64,000 nucleotides of DNA. It comes from a virus. The notes beneath the pieces were generated by a model, which was given only the letters and a program-made list of their open reading frames with translations, did no database searches and was not told the DNA's origin. The DNA is taken from the IMG/VR virus record IMGVR_UViG_3300034158_000007, positions 1-64,000 of that record; one strand, 5' to 3'. Made by a program: the position numbers and the translations under genes. This document shows positions 1 to 8,550 of the stretch, one piece after another (position 1 is the first letter of the stretch; each line of letters starts with the position of its first letter).

Positions 1-117
1 TAACTTATTCCCTGATAAACTTAAGGAATACTTTTTGTGGTATGTTATGTAATGCACAAACTGTGTTACACCAACAGGCAAATATTGCCTGATACATGGT
101 TTATTGTGTTATCAGAA

Positions 118-139
118 AAGATTTGAGATTTATATTACT
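118..139 (+). promoter_or_regulatory. phiKZ-type early promoter for chmA
   Basis: TATATTAC at 131-138, preceded by an ATTT element (121-124) as in the other early promoters of the window. This octamer is the known phiKZ early consensus used by the virion RNA polymerase. It lies about 80 bases before the chmA start. Confidence 0.85.
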
Positions 140-147
140 AAGGTGAA

Positions 148-190
148 TCTGATAATCAGATGCACTAGTAACAATTACTTGATCAAGTAA
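148..190 (+). promoter_or_regulatory. structured 5' leader of chmA
   Basis: Two perfect inverted repeats lie between the early promoter and the chmA start: TCTGAT-A-ATCAGA (148-160) and the 16-base palindrome TTACTTGATCAAGTAA (175-190). Another, CAGGCA-AATAT-TGCCTG (75-91), is upstream of the promoter. They could be operator sites or mRNA hairpins shielding the 5' end; the function is inferred only. Confidence 0.45.
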
Positions 191-216
191 TAAAACCACC
201 TTTAAAGGAAAGTACC

Positions 217-2103
217 ATGATTCGTGACCTCGACACCGCAGCTGCTCCATCCGCTCAACAAGCTCCAACTAGCGCAACTGAATTCGTTCAACAAGCACCA
301 ACACAGGCACCTCAGATGACTCAACAAAATCAATTCAACGGTGGTATCGGTAACGTTAACTCGTTCTTCGAGCGTTCCGGTAAAACCCAAGGCGGCGATG
401 CCCGCTCCAGCGAAGCTCTGCAAATCTTCACTCGCCTGAAGGATCAAGCAGTTTCGCAACAAGACCTGGTTAACGATTTCCAGATCCTGCGCTTCGACCG
501 CGATCAGAACCAAGTAGGTTGGTCCTCGCTGGTTATCGCTAAACTGTCCACCATCGGTGGTCAGCCTGTTATCGCTATCCGTCCACTGATCATGCCTAAC
601 CCAGGCATCGAACTGCCAGCCACCAAGCACACTCTGCAAGTTGGCCTGCATCAAGAAGTGATCGAGTCGGAAGTAGACGTCGCTACCGTATTCAGCAAGC
701 AGTACTTCGCTCGTCTGAAAGCGTTCGTCCAAGCATCGTTCGGCAAGCCGACTGCTGAAGTCGTACTGTCCGGTGCATACCCGATCCCAGCCGAGTTCGA
801 TCTGAAGACCGGCGAACTGCAACTGCGCGACCTGCTGATCAAATCGGTAAACGCCTGTGAAGACTTCCTCCGTCGTAAGTCGGGTGAGTCGCCATTCACC
901 GTTGGTATCCTGAAAGGTCAAGAAGAAAGCCTGGCCGCTAAGATCGATACCCGCGATCAACCAGTTCACGACGTTCTGGGTAACCCAATCCGTTCCGACG
1001 TTGTTGTAAGCATGCAGCGCGTTAAGCGTCACGGTCAGGTTCAAGAGAACGAGTTCTACGAAGCTGACGTTAAGCTGAACCAAGTCTCGATGTTCACCAA
1101 CCTCGAGTATCAGCAAACTCAAGTAGCTGCTCCGGTATTCGGCCAACAGGCTCAAGCACCAGTAGCTCCATGCGTTGCAGCAGTAGTTGTAACTGACGTT
1201 CGTCAGGCTGACTGGATCAAAGCCAACACTCCAGAAATGTACTGGTTGGCAATGACTAACGCCTACCGTTCGACTCACGGCCACGCTTGGGCTCGCCCAT
1301 TCGTTCCACAGACCGGTAAAGTGAAAGACCTGCGTGACATCGGTGCACTGGGCTACCTGAGCCAGCTGCAAAACAAGATCGATACCAAAGCTGCATCTTT
1401 CGATGACGCTCAGTTCGGTCAACTGATGCTGCAAATGGTACAGCAGACTCCTGTGTTCCAGATCGACCTCAACCGCATGGGTGAGAACGGCGCAGTAGAC
1501 GGCATGCTGTTGGATGCCGGTGGTGGTGCAAACCAAGTCAAAGCAGTGCAAGCAATCGCTCGCCAGATCAGCAACCTGATCGGTGGTGACTTCAAGCAGT
1601 TCTTCGACTACACCACTCAGCCTATCCTGATCAAGACTGGTCAGATCGTAGACCTGGGCTACTACTTCGACGAAGACGGTGAGAAACGTGACCGTCGTGA
1701 ACTCGACAACCTGGGCGCTCTGAACGCCGCTGAAGGTAACGTGCAAGAATGGTGGGGCTACTACGGTTCCCAGCAGAACACCGCACTGCACCCAGCTGTA
1801 CGTAACAAGCAGTCCCGTAACTACGACCGTCAGTACCTCGGCGCAACCGTAACTTACACCGGCAAAGCCGAACGTTGCACCTTCAACCCGAAGTTCATCG
1901 AAGCTCTGGACGCTGCCATCTGCGCAGCTGGCCTGCAAGTGACCATGGACAACACTTCGGTGCTGAACAACGGTCAGCGCTTCACCGGTAACGGTGCAAT
2001 CCAGCAGTTCATGGTTAACGGTCAGGCTAACGTTTCGACCTTTAACGGTGGCCAGCAGTCCTACGGTGCACAGCCAGGCGCTGGTGTTGGTTCGTTCTAC
2101 TAA
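217..2103 (+). CDS. chmA: Chimallin, major phage-nucleus shell protein (ChmA, phiKZ gp54-like)
   Basis: ChmA self-assembles into the single-layer protein lattice that encloses replicating phage DNA and excludes host nucleases. The 628-residue product matches the 201phi2-1 shell protein (gp105, about 631 aa) closely as I remember it: a Q/A/P-rich disordered N-terminus (about residues 1-45), then FFERSGKTQGGDAR, ILRFDRDQNQVGWSSLVIAK, STHGHAWARPF, NYDRQYLGATVTYTGKAERC and a C-terminus ending SFY. The flexible termini are the segments that lock neighbouring subunits together in the known structures. The start is preceded by an AAAGGAAA ribosome site. The gene is monocistronic, with an early promoter in front and a UUCG hairpin terminator behind, which suits an abundant early protein. 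Confidence 0.97.
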   Translation: MIRDLDTAAAPSAQQAPTSATEFVQQAPTQAPQMTQQNQFNGGIGNVNSFFERSGKTQGGDARSSEALQIFTRLKDQAVSQQDLVNDFQILRFDRDQNQVGWSSLVIAKLSTIGGQPVIAIRPLIMPNPGIELPATKHTLQVGLHQEVIESEVDVATVFSKQYFARLKAFVQASFGKPTAEVVLSGAYPIPAEFDLKTGELQLRDLLIKSVNACEDFLRRKSGESPFTVGILKGQEESLAAKIDTRDQPVHDVLGNPIRSDVVVSMQRVKRHGQVQENEFYEADVKLNQVSMFTNLEYQQTQVAAPVFGQQAQAPVAPCVAAVVVTDVRQADWIKANTPEMYWLAMTNAYRSTHGHAWARPFVPQTGKVKDLRDIGALGYLSQLQNKIDTKAASFDDAQFGQLMLQMVQQTPVFQIDLNRMGENGAVDGMLLDAGGGANQVKAVQAIARQISNLIGGDFKQFFDYTTQPILIKTGQIVDLGYYFDEDGEKRDRRELDNLGALNAAEGNVQEWWGYYGSQQNTALHPAVRNKQSRNYDRQYLGATVTYTGKAERCTFNPKFIEALDAAICAAGLQVTMDNTSVLNNGQRFTGNGAIQQFMVNGQANVSTFNGGQQSYGAQPGAGVGSFY

Positions 2104-2187
2104 GATACACCAGCTAGTCGGATGACGGCTCTAACCTGCCATGGTGGGATCATCCAACAAACCAGTTAAGTCTGGACTGAATAACAG

Positions 2188-2224
2188 GCTGCTCCTTCGG
2201 GAGCAGCTTGCTTATTCCTTTTTT
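2188..2224 (+). terminator. Rho-independent terminator after chmA
   Basis: Perfect 8-bp stem GCTGCTCC / GGAGCAGC with a TTCG tetraloop, then a T-rich tract (2216-2224). Separates chmA from the RNA polymerase gene. Confidence 0.85.
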
Positions 2225-2247
2225 GTAATTGGCACCGAGGTAAAGTA

Positions 2248-3717
2248 ATGGGTCTACATCTACAAGTAATTGATTTGGATGAAGTGCATGACAACTTCAA
2301 AGGCAATATCGTTTATGCCAATGACTTTAATACCAGCACCACTGAAGGTAAAGAAGCGTTCCATCGTCACTTCTATTCTCACTATCACGATGCTGATGCG
2401 GTAGAGAACTCTGCTGCCTGTGATTGTGATCACATTACTGATGCTCACCGCTTAGGGGTAATCTGCGAGAACTGCGGTAGTCCTGTTGTATCCACCAGTA
2501 ACCGACCCATTGTTCCGTCCATGTGGATTCGTGCACCTGAAGGCGTAGACAGTCTGATCTCACCACAACTGTGGATTATGTTATCCGACTATCTGACCAT
2601 GAAGGAGTTTGACTTCCTTGAGTATCTGACGAACACGAGCTATACGTACGACTATAGTGCGATCAGTTCTAAAGAGACTAAGCGTAAGCTGGATCGGATG
2701 TTGCAACGTGAGTTCCCACGAGGACTGAATAACTTCATCCGTAACTTCGATGAGATCTTCCAGTTCCTGCTCAGTGCGAACATCATTAACAACAACAAAA
2801 CTGAGATGAACGAATTCATCCAGCGTAACAAGCACTTGATGTTCCCTAAGCATATCCCGATTCCGTCGAAGCTATGTTTTGTGGTTGAATCGACTACATC
2901 CGGTAACTACATGGATGAGCCGATTGGACCAGCTATCGAGGCCGTGTTGACATTCTGTAGTATCGGGTCTAGTCCTATCCCGATTAAACCGCAGACCGTC
3001 CAGAACCGTGTTGCAGAGTCTCTGAAGAACTATTCCCTGTATCACAAGACGCTGGCTAAATCGCGTATTGCTCAGAAGCCTGGTCTGTGTCGACGACACG
3101 TATTGGGTGGGCGCTTGAACTTCACCGCTCGTGGTGTAATTACCTCGATCAGTGATCCGCATGATTACGATGAACTCCATATCCCGTGGGGCATTGCATG
3201 TCAACTGTTTAAGTATCACTTGATCAACAAGTTGAAGAAGAAGCATCGAATGCCTACTCGTAAGGCACAGAGCTTCATCTATGAACACGTACTGCAATAC
3301 AACCCAATACTCGATGAGATCTTTAAAGAGCTTATCGCTGAGGCTAAGTATAAAGGTCCTGCTTGCACATTCCACCGTAACCCGACCTTGCAACGTGGTA
3401 GTACGCAACAGTTCTTTATCACCCAGATCAAAACTGACCTGCGTGACAACTCTATCAGTATGTCCGTGTTGTGCTTGAAGTCTCCTAACGCTGACTTCGA
3501 TGGCGACCAATTGAACTTGACGCTGCTTCCAGACAACTATCTGGCTGACGCAACAGATCGGATTGCACCACACACGTGGGTGCTTAGTACGGATGACCCG
3601 CATCAGATCTCCGGTAACTTGGAACTACAAGGTCCTGTGGTAGAAACCGCAGTTAACTATGTCCACCAAGATTATCTCCCATCACTTGAGGAATGGTTGA
3701 ATGGCACTGACACTTGA
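2248..3717 (+). CDS. Non-virion RNA polymerase beta' subunit, N-terminal part (phiKZ gp55-like)
   Basis: Part of the phage multisubunit RNA polymerase that transcribes middle and late genes in the phage nucleus. The catalytic NADFDGDQ loop, whose three aspartates bind the active-site magnesium, is near residues 414-421. A zinc-ribbon-like CDCDHITDAHRLGVICENCG (about residues 58-77) corresponds to the beta' zinc-binding domain, and GGRLNFTARGVIT (about residues 290-302) matches the GKRVDYSGRSVIT segment of bacterial beta'. The 489-residue length is that of the split phiKZ subunit, and the chmA-beta'N order equals phiKZ gp54-gp55. The remainder of beta' is encoded at 19760-21739. Ribosome site GAGG precedes the ATG. 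Confidence 0.93.
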   Translation: MGLHLQVIDLDEVHDNFKGNIVYANDFNTSTTEGKEAFHRHFYSHYHDADAVENSAACDCDHITDAHRLGVICENCGSPVVSTSNRPIVPSMWIRAPEGVDSLISPQLWIMLSDYLTMKEFDFLEYLTNTSYTYDYSAISSKETKRKLDRMLQREFPRGLNNFIRNFDEIFQFLLSANIINNNKTEMNEFIQRNKHLMFPKHIPIPSKLCFVVESTTSGNYMDEPIGPAIEAVLTFCSIGSSPIPIKPQTVQNRVAESLKNYSLYHKTLAKSRIAQKPGLCRRHVLGGRLNFTARGVITSISDPHDYDELHIPWGIACQLFKYHLINKLKKKHRMPTRKAQSFIYEHVLQYNPILDEIFKELIAEAKYKGPACTFHRNPTLQRGSTQQFFITQIKTDLRDNSISMSVLCLKSPNADFDGDQLNLTLLPDNYLADATDRIAPHTWVLSTDDPHQISGNLELQGPVVETAVNYVHQDYLPSLEEWLNGTDT

Positions 3718-4030
3718 GCTACATGACGGCAAGTGGATGATGTATCAAGAGGGTCAGCTTCGGCTGGCCTCTTTTATACTGTCTACTCCAGACTGGTCAC
3801 TGGAAGAAGTTGAAGTACCCTACAATGATCGCATCGACGATGACCCTGATAACCACTCATTGGTTATGCAATTGTTCATTACCGATAAAGAGTATAGCCT
3901 AAGTATCGGCTTTGATCGGTTGATTACGGGGGTATCTGTCCGTAGAGACGAGTGGGGGTTCCGCAGTATTGATCGACTGTACGTTCCAGCTAACCATGGA
4001 GCATACAGTTTCTTTAAACCAGTGGAGTAA
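3701..4030 (+). CDS. Hypothetical protein, member of a local paralogous trio
   Basis: 109 residues, function not recognised. It overlaps the end of the polymerase gene by 17 bases, so it is probably translationally coupled; GAGGAATGG lies in front of the ATG. The product opens with HDGKWMMYQEGQ and continues with alternating hydrophobic residues (VMQLFITDKEYSLSIGFD), suggesting a small beta-rich fold. The same layout (G-x-W-x-x-Y near the N-terminus, then an L-x-L-x-hydrophobic-D strand) occurs in the products at 6321-6620 and 6622-7005. Confidence 0.75.
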   Translation: MALTLELHDGKWMMYQEGQLRLASFILSTPDWSLEEVEVPYNDRIDDDPDNHSLVMQLFITDKEYSLSIGFDRLITGVSVRRDEWGFRSIDRLYVPANHGAYSFFKPVE

Positions 4031-4033
4031 GTT

Positions 4034-5350
4034 ATGGGTCCTCCAAGCTATCGTTGCTGTACACCCTTCTTTTATACGGGTATGTATATCCACCTGTGTA
4101 AAATGTCAGCCAACGAGCGTGACGAAATAAACAACCCGGAGGATCATCCGGGTGTGAGTTGGCGATTGGCACCATATAAAAATGGTAAGCGTTGGGAACG
4201 TGTGGTTAAACCGAAGTATGGTTGCCTGCACGAAGAACAAGTCAATCAGGTTTGTACCTGTCCTAAGTTCAAGCCTCCCTATGTTTTGGATCTGGATAAA
4301 CTCTGGTTACCCGTTGACGTAGTGGAGTTGGTTGATACCGTCGTTGTATTTCCGGTGTTGCCTGAGACTGGACCTGTTGAAGACGCTTACAAGAAGGCGT
4401 TACGTAAGCAAAGTGAAAATACAAGACTGGAACTTCGACGCATGCACACCGTGTCGAATTTGATACCAGATAAACCCGTAGAGCCACCTAAGCCATCTTT
4501 GTGTGAACGAGTCCGTAAGTACTTTGCGGATCGTAAAGCCAACAAGCCGGTGGAGCCTGGTGATTTACCTACCAATGAGCAAGTGCTTAAGGAGTTGGAG
4601 GTTACCCAACATAAAGCTACTACAGCATTTGATTTCATTTGGGGGAATCGGGATCTCTATAACTACTGGCACCACAAATACCCGGCTGATCTGGTTGCTG
4701 AGAAACATCCAATCGTTCGATTGCTAGAGGATCGTTACCCATGGGTGTATCGTGGTGAAATCCCATACTGGCTCAAATTACGGGTGTGGTACGATTTCTT
4801 CGATATGGCTGACCTAACAAAGCCGCACCAGGTGTTTGATGCGGGTCAGTATGTCCGGCTCAGTCGAATGTTGAGTAATCACCTCCATGATATCATGGAA
4901 CGCGGACGTATTGAAAAACTGGTTCGTGAACGCGATGATGCATCATCGAAAACTTTTCAACAGCTAGTGGAGAGTAAAATGGCTGATGGCCTGCAACGTG
5001 CTAAATTTGAAAACCTCCGATTGATTAATGGTGAGTGGACTATCGCTCTCGGTGATACAGCTGTCCCAGTCATCCTAGGTGGCCGTCCAAGCCATGTAGA
5101 TCTGGTAATGGAACCGTTCTATAACTTCAACGCTGAAGGCTATGGGATGATCACTCTGGAGCGTGGTGCAAACCATCCACTCAAGATCACTTACGACAGT
5201 GATTACCGGATCACCAAAGTAGTTCGCACCGATACGCGTGAAACGCTGGAATCGTTTTCTGTGATCGAAGGGCATGTTCTACTGGACTTGCTTATAGTAC
5301 AGGTCTCCGCTATGAGGGCAATTAATGGCAAGTCGACTAAGACGCGGTAA
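4034..5350 (+). CDS. Conserved-looking hypothetical protein, 438 aa
   Basis: Function not recognised. The ATG at 4034 has GGAG six bases upstream and sits four bases after the preceding stop. An internal ATG at 4103 is an alternative, but the ribosome site favours 4034. The protein is rich in charged residues, with a proline/lysine-rich middle and a tryptophan-rich stretch (FDFIWGNRDLYNYWHHKYP) about residues 196-215. No signal peptide or membrane segment is evident. It is part of the unidirectional run after the nvRNAP beta' gene. Confidence 0.75.
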   Translation: MGPPSYRCCTPFFYTGMYIHLCKMSANERDEINNPEDHPGVSWRLAPYKNGKRWERVVKPKYGCLHEEQVNQVCTCPKFKPPYVLDLDKLWLPVDVVELVDTVVVFPVLPETGPVEDAYKKALRKQSENTRLELRRMHTVSNLIPDKPVEPPKPSLCERVRKYFADRKANKPVEPGDLPTNEQVLKELEVTQHKATTAFDFIWGNRDLYNYWHHKYPADLVAEKHPIVRLLEDRYPWVYRGEIPYWLKLRVWYDFFDMADLTKPHQVFDAGQYVRLSRMLSNHLHDIMERGRIEKLVRERDDASSKTFQQLVESKMADGLQRAKFENLRLINGEWTIALGDTAVPVILGGRPSHVDLVMEPFYNFNAEGYGMITLERGANHPLKITYDSDYRITKVVRTDTRETLESFSVIEGHVLLDLLIVQVSAMRAINGKSTKTR

Positions 5351-5504
5351 GGTAGTTGAGATCCCTGAACGTTGGTTACACAACATCACTACTCGGGGAA
5401 CGATCAAAGAACGTAAAGAACTCGCGGTTGAAGTACGCTTAGCTCGGAAGAAGCGATTGCGGGTTCAACGTGACTTTGATTACCAACAGCAATTATTGGA
5501 CTAG
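5325..5504 (+). CDS. Small basic hypothetical protein, 59 aa
   Basis: Begins inside the end of the preceding gene (26-base overlap) with GAGGG upstream of the ATG and ends in TAG at 5502-5504. The product is very basic (MASRLRRGKVVEIPERW..., then a helix with ELAVEVRLARKKRLRVQR), consistent with a nucleic-acid- or RNA-polymerase-binding peptide; that is inference only. No homologue recognised. Confidence 0.6.
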   Translation: MASRLRRGKVVEIPERWLHNITTRGTIKERKELAVEVRLARKKRLRVQRDFDYQQQLLD

Positions 5505-5506
5505 AT

Positions 5507-5528
5507 CCGATTTCAAGTTTATATCACT
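5507..5528 (+). promoter_or_regulatory. phiKZ-type early promoter (variant box TATATCAC)
   Basis: TATATCAC at 5520-5527, preceded by ATTTCAAG, the same spacing seen at the other early promoters. It ends 11 bases before the start codon of the 41-aa gene. Confidence 0.75.
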
Positions 5529-5538
5529 GAGGTGTAAT

Positions 5539-5664
5539 ATGAAAGGTCGCATCAGTCTTGATGAATTGGAAGCGCGATTAAAACAGATGAGTAAACCGAC
5601 TCCTTTTCAGGTGATCGACCTTATCACTCAGATGTATAAAGAGTTAAGTGAAAAAGGGGAATGA
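5539..5664 (+). CDS. Very small early protein, 41 aa
   Basis: The ATG at 5539 lies immediately behind an early promoter and a GAGGTG ribosome site. A start further upstream in the same frame would run through the promoter and is rejected. The product (MKGRISLDELEARLKQMSK...) is predicted helical and charged. Such peptides behind phiKZ-type early promoters are candidate host-takeover factors; no specific function can be assigned. Confidence 0.6.
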   Translation: MKGRISLDELEARLKQMSKPTPFQVIDLITQMYKELSEKGE

Positions 5665-5667
5665 CTT

Positions 5668-6279
5668 ATGATGCAACAAGCCTACGGCGTTGACCTGATG
5701 GACATCGCTGCTGGCGGTTTTCTTGATAACTCCACCACGAGCTGGATTCAAGACAGAACTCAAGCTCTTATGAGTACCGTCAGTGCAACAACAGCAGGAT
5801 GGTTTAACAAAGCCCGAACGTTCTACCAGACCATCACCGAAACTGATGCTGTGCAGGCATTGCGTAACCTAACCGCTAAGTCCGATCTTAGTTGGAAAGG
5901 TAACAACATTCACCTGTGTAATAGCCTCAGTCAGATTCAGTCTTCTAACCCGGTACAACAGCGCTATTTGATGGCTAACCCCGAGTTACGTACACTGTAT
6001 CTGAATCAGTCGTGTGAAGGTTTCGCCGGTTCGTACATTAACCTGCAAGGCAATGCAGTCGGTGTAGCTCAGTACGATTATCGTCGAGTAACTGACGGCA
6101 TGTTGCTGGTGCAACCAGATCACGTTGAATGGAATGATTTCTATGAGAACATCCCGGACAATGATAAAGAACTGGAGCTGTACGAGAAAGCTGACATGAT
6201 CCGTAACTGGAACTTGGTGAACGTAGCTTTGGATGCCAACGAGATGGACCCAAGTTCTCCGATCGGTAACTTGCTCTAA
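5668..6279 (+). CDS. Hypothetical protein, 203 aa
   Basis: Not recognised. The start is ATG at 5668 or the adjacent ATG at 5671, with AGGGGAATG upstream and three bases after the preceding stop. Mixed alpha/beta composition with a central segment rich in Q, N and S (about residues 90-115) and an acidic C-terminal third (DNDKELELYEKADM). No membrane segment. It shares the early promoter at 5520 with the 41-aa gene and is followed by a hairpin. Confidence 0.75.
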   Translation: MMQQAYGVDLMDIAAGGFLDNSTTSWIQDRTQALMSTVSATTAGWFNKARTFYQTITETDAVQALRNLTAKSDLSWKGNNIHLCNSLSQIQSSNPVQQRYLMANPELRTLYLNQSCEGFAGSYINLQGNAVGVAQYDYRRVTDGMLLVQPDHVEWNDFYENIPDNDKELELYEKADMIRNWNLVNVALDANEMDPSSPIGNLL

Positions 6280-6284
6280 ACACA

Positions 6285-6310
6285 TGGGGGACTTCGGTCC
6301 TCCATTATGT
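6285..6310 (+). terminator. Hairpin followed by TATG
   Basis: TGGGGGAC / GTCCTCCA stem with a TTCG loop (one wobble pair), followed directly by TTATG instead of a long T tract. One of the hairpin-TATG elements of this genome; could end the upstream transcript and/or place a TATG late-promoter core. Confidence 0.6.
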
Positions 6311-6320
6311 CGAGGTGTAT

Positions 6321-6620
6321 ATGTGGTATCTGTTTGAAAATGGTGCTGAAGGTTGGACAGTAAAGACCCCAGATGGAAAAGTGGTACCTGCTGATTATGC
6401 ATCTGTCCATAACAAGATCATCTTGTTCGGTGAACTGGCCAGTGGGTTGACACTATTCAAGCATGACGTGGAACTGGCTACAGAACTTGGAATCATGCAA
6501 GTCGCACTCCATGTGTTCTTTGATGGGAACCGATTGGTCCGTGCAGCTATTCATGACCGTGTACTGGGTACGCCACTGATCCATGACATTCAACACTTCA
6601 CACTAGAAGACGAGGTTTAA
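6321..6620 (+). CDS. Hypothetical protein, paralogue trio member, 99 aa
   Basis: The ATG at 6321 has GAGG five bases upstream; a GTG two codons earlier overlaps that ribosome site and is rejected. The product starts MWYLFENGAEGWTVKTPDGK and has a C-terminal region ALHVFFDGNRLVRA...IHDIQHFTL that aligns by eye with LKLYVLDGVLARAKL...HGLKMFTM of the next gene, so the two are probably tandem duplicates. Function unknown. Confidence 0.75.
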   Translation: MWYLFENGAEGWTVKTPDGKVVPADYASVHNKIILFGELASGLTLFKHDVELATELGIMQVALHVFFDGNRLVRAAIHDRVLGTPLIHDIQHFTLEDEV

Positions 6621-6621
6621 T

Positions 6622-7005
6622 ATGACTGGTGGCGCACTGCAACGTTTTTACTTCAATCGCCACGGTGACGGGCGTTGGATGGTTTACGATCAACACGGTA
6701 GTGGTGACATGATCCTCGAACCGGGTGATATCGACACTCAGGTAATCGGAGACCGGTTACCAGACGCGTACTGTGAAACAGGTGAAAACGTTTACCACTT
6801 CCCATCGGTTATAGATACCGCAGGTTGGGGTAAACTCGAACTCACCTTGAAACTTTATGTGTTGGATGGCGTGTTGGCTCGAGCGAAGTTGATGACCACC
6901 CATGGTCGTGTAGATATTGATCATGGTCTGAAAATGTTTACAATGCTGCTCCCTGAATTAAACCTGAAGCCTTGGCCATATCCTAAAGACGATACCCCAG
7001 ACTAA
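6622..7005 (+). CDS. Hypothetical protein, paralogue trio member, 127 aa
   Basis: Starts two bases after the previous stop with GAGG in front. N-terminal FNRHGDGRWMVYDQHGSG resembles HDGKWMMYQEGQ of the product at 3701, and the C-terminal half resembles the product at 6321. Acidic and probably soluble. A strong terminator follows. Function unknown. Confidence 0.78.
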   Translation: MTGGALQRFYFNRHGDGRWMVYDQHGSGDMILEPGDIDTQVIGDRLPDAYCETGENVYHFPSVIDTAGWGKLELTLKLYVLDGVLARAKLMTTHGRVDIDHGLKMFTMLLPELNLKPWPYPKDDTPD

Positions 7006-7024
7006 CTCAGTCTTATCTTGTGTA

Positions 7025-7062
7025 GCGGAACCTTCGGGTTCCGCATCACCTGTTTTTTTTTT
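7025..7062 (+). terminator. Rho-independent terminator
   Basis: GCGGAACC / GGTTCCGC perfect stem, TTCG loop, then a run of ten T (7053-7062). Confidence 0.9.
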
Positions 7063-7079
7063 CGCACTGAGGATACTCT

Positions 7080-7547
7080 ATGAGCTATGGTGAATACACC
7101 AGCGTAAATGACATGCCTATGTTTGCAGACTACATCGCAGAACATGGCCCACTTGACCCACAAAAGCGTGTAACGTTTGCTAAGAATAGTAGTGGGCACT
7201 ATACACCACGAGGTGAAGAACATCCACCGGGTATTGATGGCGCAACAACCTTTTGGTTTGACCTAAGTATCTTTGATGGTGCTGAACCATTTGAAGGTAT
7301 CGAGATGGCGAGTGTAGCCCAATTCATGTTGGACTACGATGGACTACGTTATGTGTGTTACCTGACTCCAGCAGCGGATACCACTGTTATGTATTCGGCA
7401 AACTATCTGGTGCTTAACCCATACCAGATGTTTAACGTACAGTTGTTCATCGTACCGGGTGACCACCCATTGCTGATGTGCTGCCGTCCAAATGGTATTC
7501 CTGGTGAGGACTACCCTGCTCCACCAGTGGAGGACGCAGTTAATTAA
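7080..7547 (+). CDS. Hypothetical protein, 155 aa
   Basis: Flanked by terminators on both sides, so it is probably transcribed alone. GAGG precedes the ATG. Soluble, acidic, aromatic-rich product with a C-terminal P-rich tail (YPAPPVEDAVN). Two adjacent cysteines (LLMCCRPNG) lie near the end. The strand-like NVQLFIVPGD is faintly reminiscent of the small paralogues upstream, but too weak for a family call. Confidence 0.75.
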   Translation: MSYGEYTSVNDMPMFADYIAEHGPLDPQKRVTFAKNSSGHYTPRGEEHPPGIDGATTFWFDLSIFDGAEPFEGIEMASVAQFMLDYDGLRYVCYLTPAADTTVMYSANYLVLNPYQMFNVQLFIVPGDHPLLMCCRPNGIPGEDYPAPPVEDAVN

Positions 7548-7557
7548 GCGTCATAAC

Positions 7558-7595
7558 GCGGGGCCATACGGCTCCGCTTCTATTTTTTTCTTTTT
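7558..7595 (+). terminator. Rho-independent terminator
   Basis: GCGGGGCC / GGCTCCGC stem (one wobble) with loop ATAC, then two T runs. Confidence 0.8.
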
Positions 7596-7604
7596 GGTGA
7601 TCCC

Positions 7605-8012
7605 ATGGCTAAATTTCTACCGACCCTCGGAGTAACTGGATGGTCGAACGATACTGCAAGAACAGCCGACTATCTATTAGCCTGCTTTCTTACCACACTT
7701 CAAGCTGACTCGGTATTACACCGGGGACAGAATACCTCGATGCAATATACATTGAAGGTAAAAGCCAACGACACCATTGGCATTGAAGAAGATTTGACCC
7801 AAGACCTCAAGGTTAAGTTTCAGTCTGTATTTGGTCCGTCTGCTGAAGTCTATGTAGACATGACGGTTGACGATCAAAACAAACCGGAACAATATTCCAT
7901 TAAGTTTACCGGTGTCGTTCATGACGATGAAGGTAAAGCCTTAACAGTAGGTCGGATCGTTTACTTTGATGATGGTAAAGTCGTTAAAATTGCACAACTC
8001 AACAATGGATAA
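7605..8012 (+). CDS. Hypothetical protein, 135 aa
   Basis: Function not recognised. GGTGATCCC lies before the ATG. Predicted all-beta C-terminal half (alternating hydrophobic residues through EQYSIKFTGVVHDDEGKALTV). The gene overlaps the next by eight bases, suggesting coupling. No signal peptide or membrane segment. Confidence 0.72.
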   Translation: MAKFLPTLGVTGWSNDTARTADYLLACFLTTLQADSVLHRGQNTSMQYTLKVKANDTIGIEEDLTQDLKVKFQSVFGPSAEVYVDMTVDDQNKPEQYSIKFTGVVHDDEGKALTVGRIVYFDDGKVVKIAQLNNG

Positions 8013-8550
8013 CACAATGGATACCACACCAAATTCCCCTTACGATGTACTTGCTCAAGACGTTTCTAAAATGAAGCAGGATGTTGCTTCTTTGGTGAAA
8101 CGTTCGAAGAGCATCGAACTTACAATCCTGCAAATCCTCAAGACCTTTAAGGTAGGTGAGGAAGCTTTTGAACTGCGTGTGGCCCGAGTACTCCACAACG
8201 TAATGAGTGGCATCACTCATGAGCTGGAACATTCGATCAGCGAGACTGCTAAGTCTATCGCACAACTGGAACGTGGTTTCGATATCTTCCCTGTTGATGG
8301 TCACACCGTCAAAGAGAATGATCGCACCATTCTGGTTACCCGCACCGAGACCGGTTATAACTTCGCACTGGCTTCTGATCCTGAGACCCTGCACAACGAA
8401 GGTACCGAACACTTCGCTGAATGGTTCCAGCAGAACCCTGAAGTAATGGGTGACCGTAAGGAGCTGTTGGTTAACATCATCGCCTACACGACCGCTAAGG
8501 CTGATCCAGATGCCCCAGTACTTGCACCGGGTGAAGTAGGAGAAGCATAA
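8005..8550 (+). CDS. Hypothetical coiled-coil protein, 181 aa
   Basis: The start ATG at 8005 lies within the last codons of the previous gene; a second ATG at 8017 is possible. Residues about 15-90 form a predicted long helix or coiled coil (DVSKMKQDVASLVKRSKSIELTILQ onward), followed by a small alpha/beta tail. It overlaps the stop of the next gene by one base (TAATG). Could be an oligomerisation partner of its neighbours; function unknown. Confidence 0.75.
   Translation: MDNTMDTTPNSPYDVLAQDVSKMKQDVASLVKRSKSIELTILQILKTFKVGEEAFELRVARVLHNVMSGITHELEHSISETAKSIAQLERGFDIFPVDGHTVKENDRTILVTRTETGYNFALASDPETLHNEGTEHFAEWFQQNPEVMGDRKELLVNIIAYTTAKADPDAPVLAPGEVGEA

Noticed and set aside
202-1938. 578-aa reverse-strand open frame antisense to chmA
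   Set aside because: The chmA frame on the + strand is clearly coding; the strong codon bias of this gene avoids codons that would give stops on the other strand, which creates long false frames.
2872-3603. 243-aa reverse-strand frame over nvRNAP beta'N
   Set aside because: The + strand encodes NADFDGDQ and zinc-ribbon motifs.
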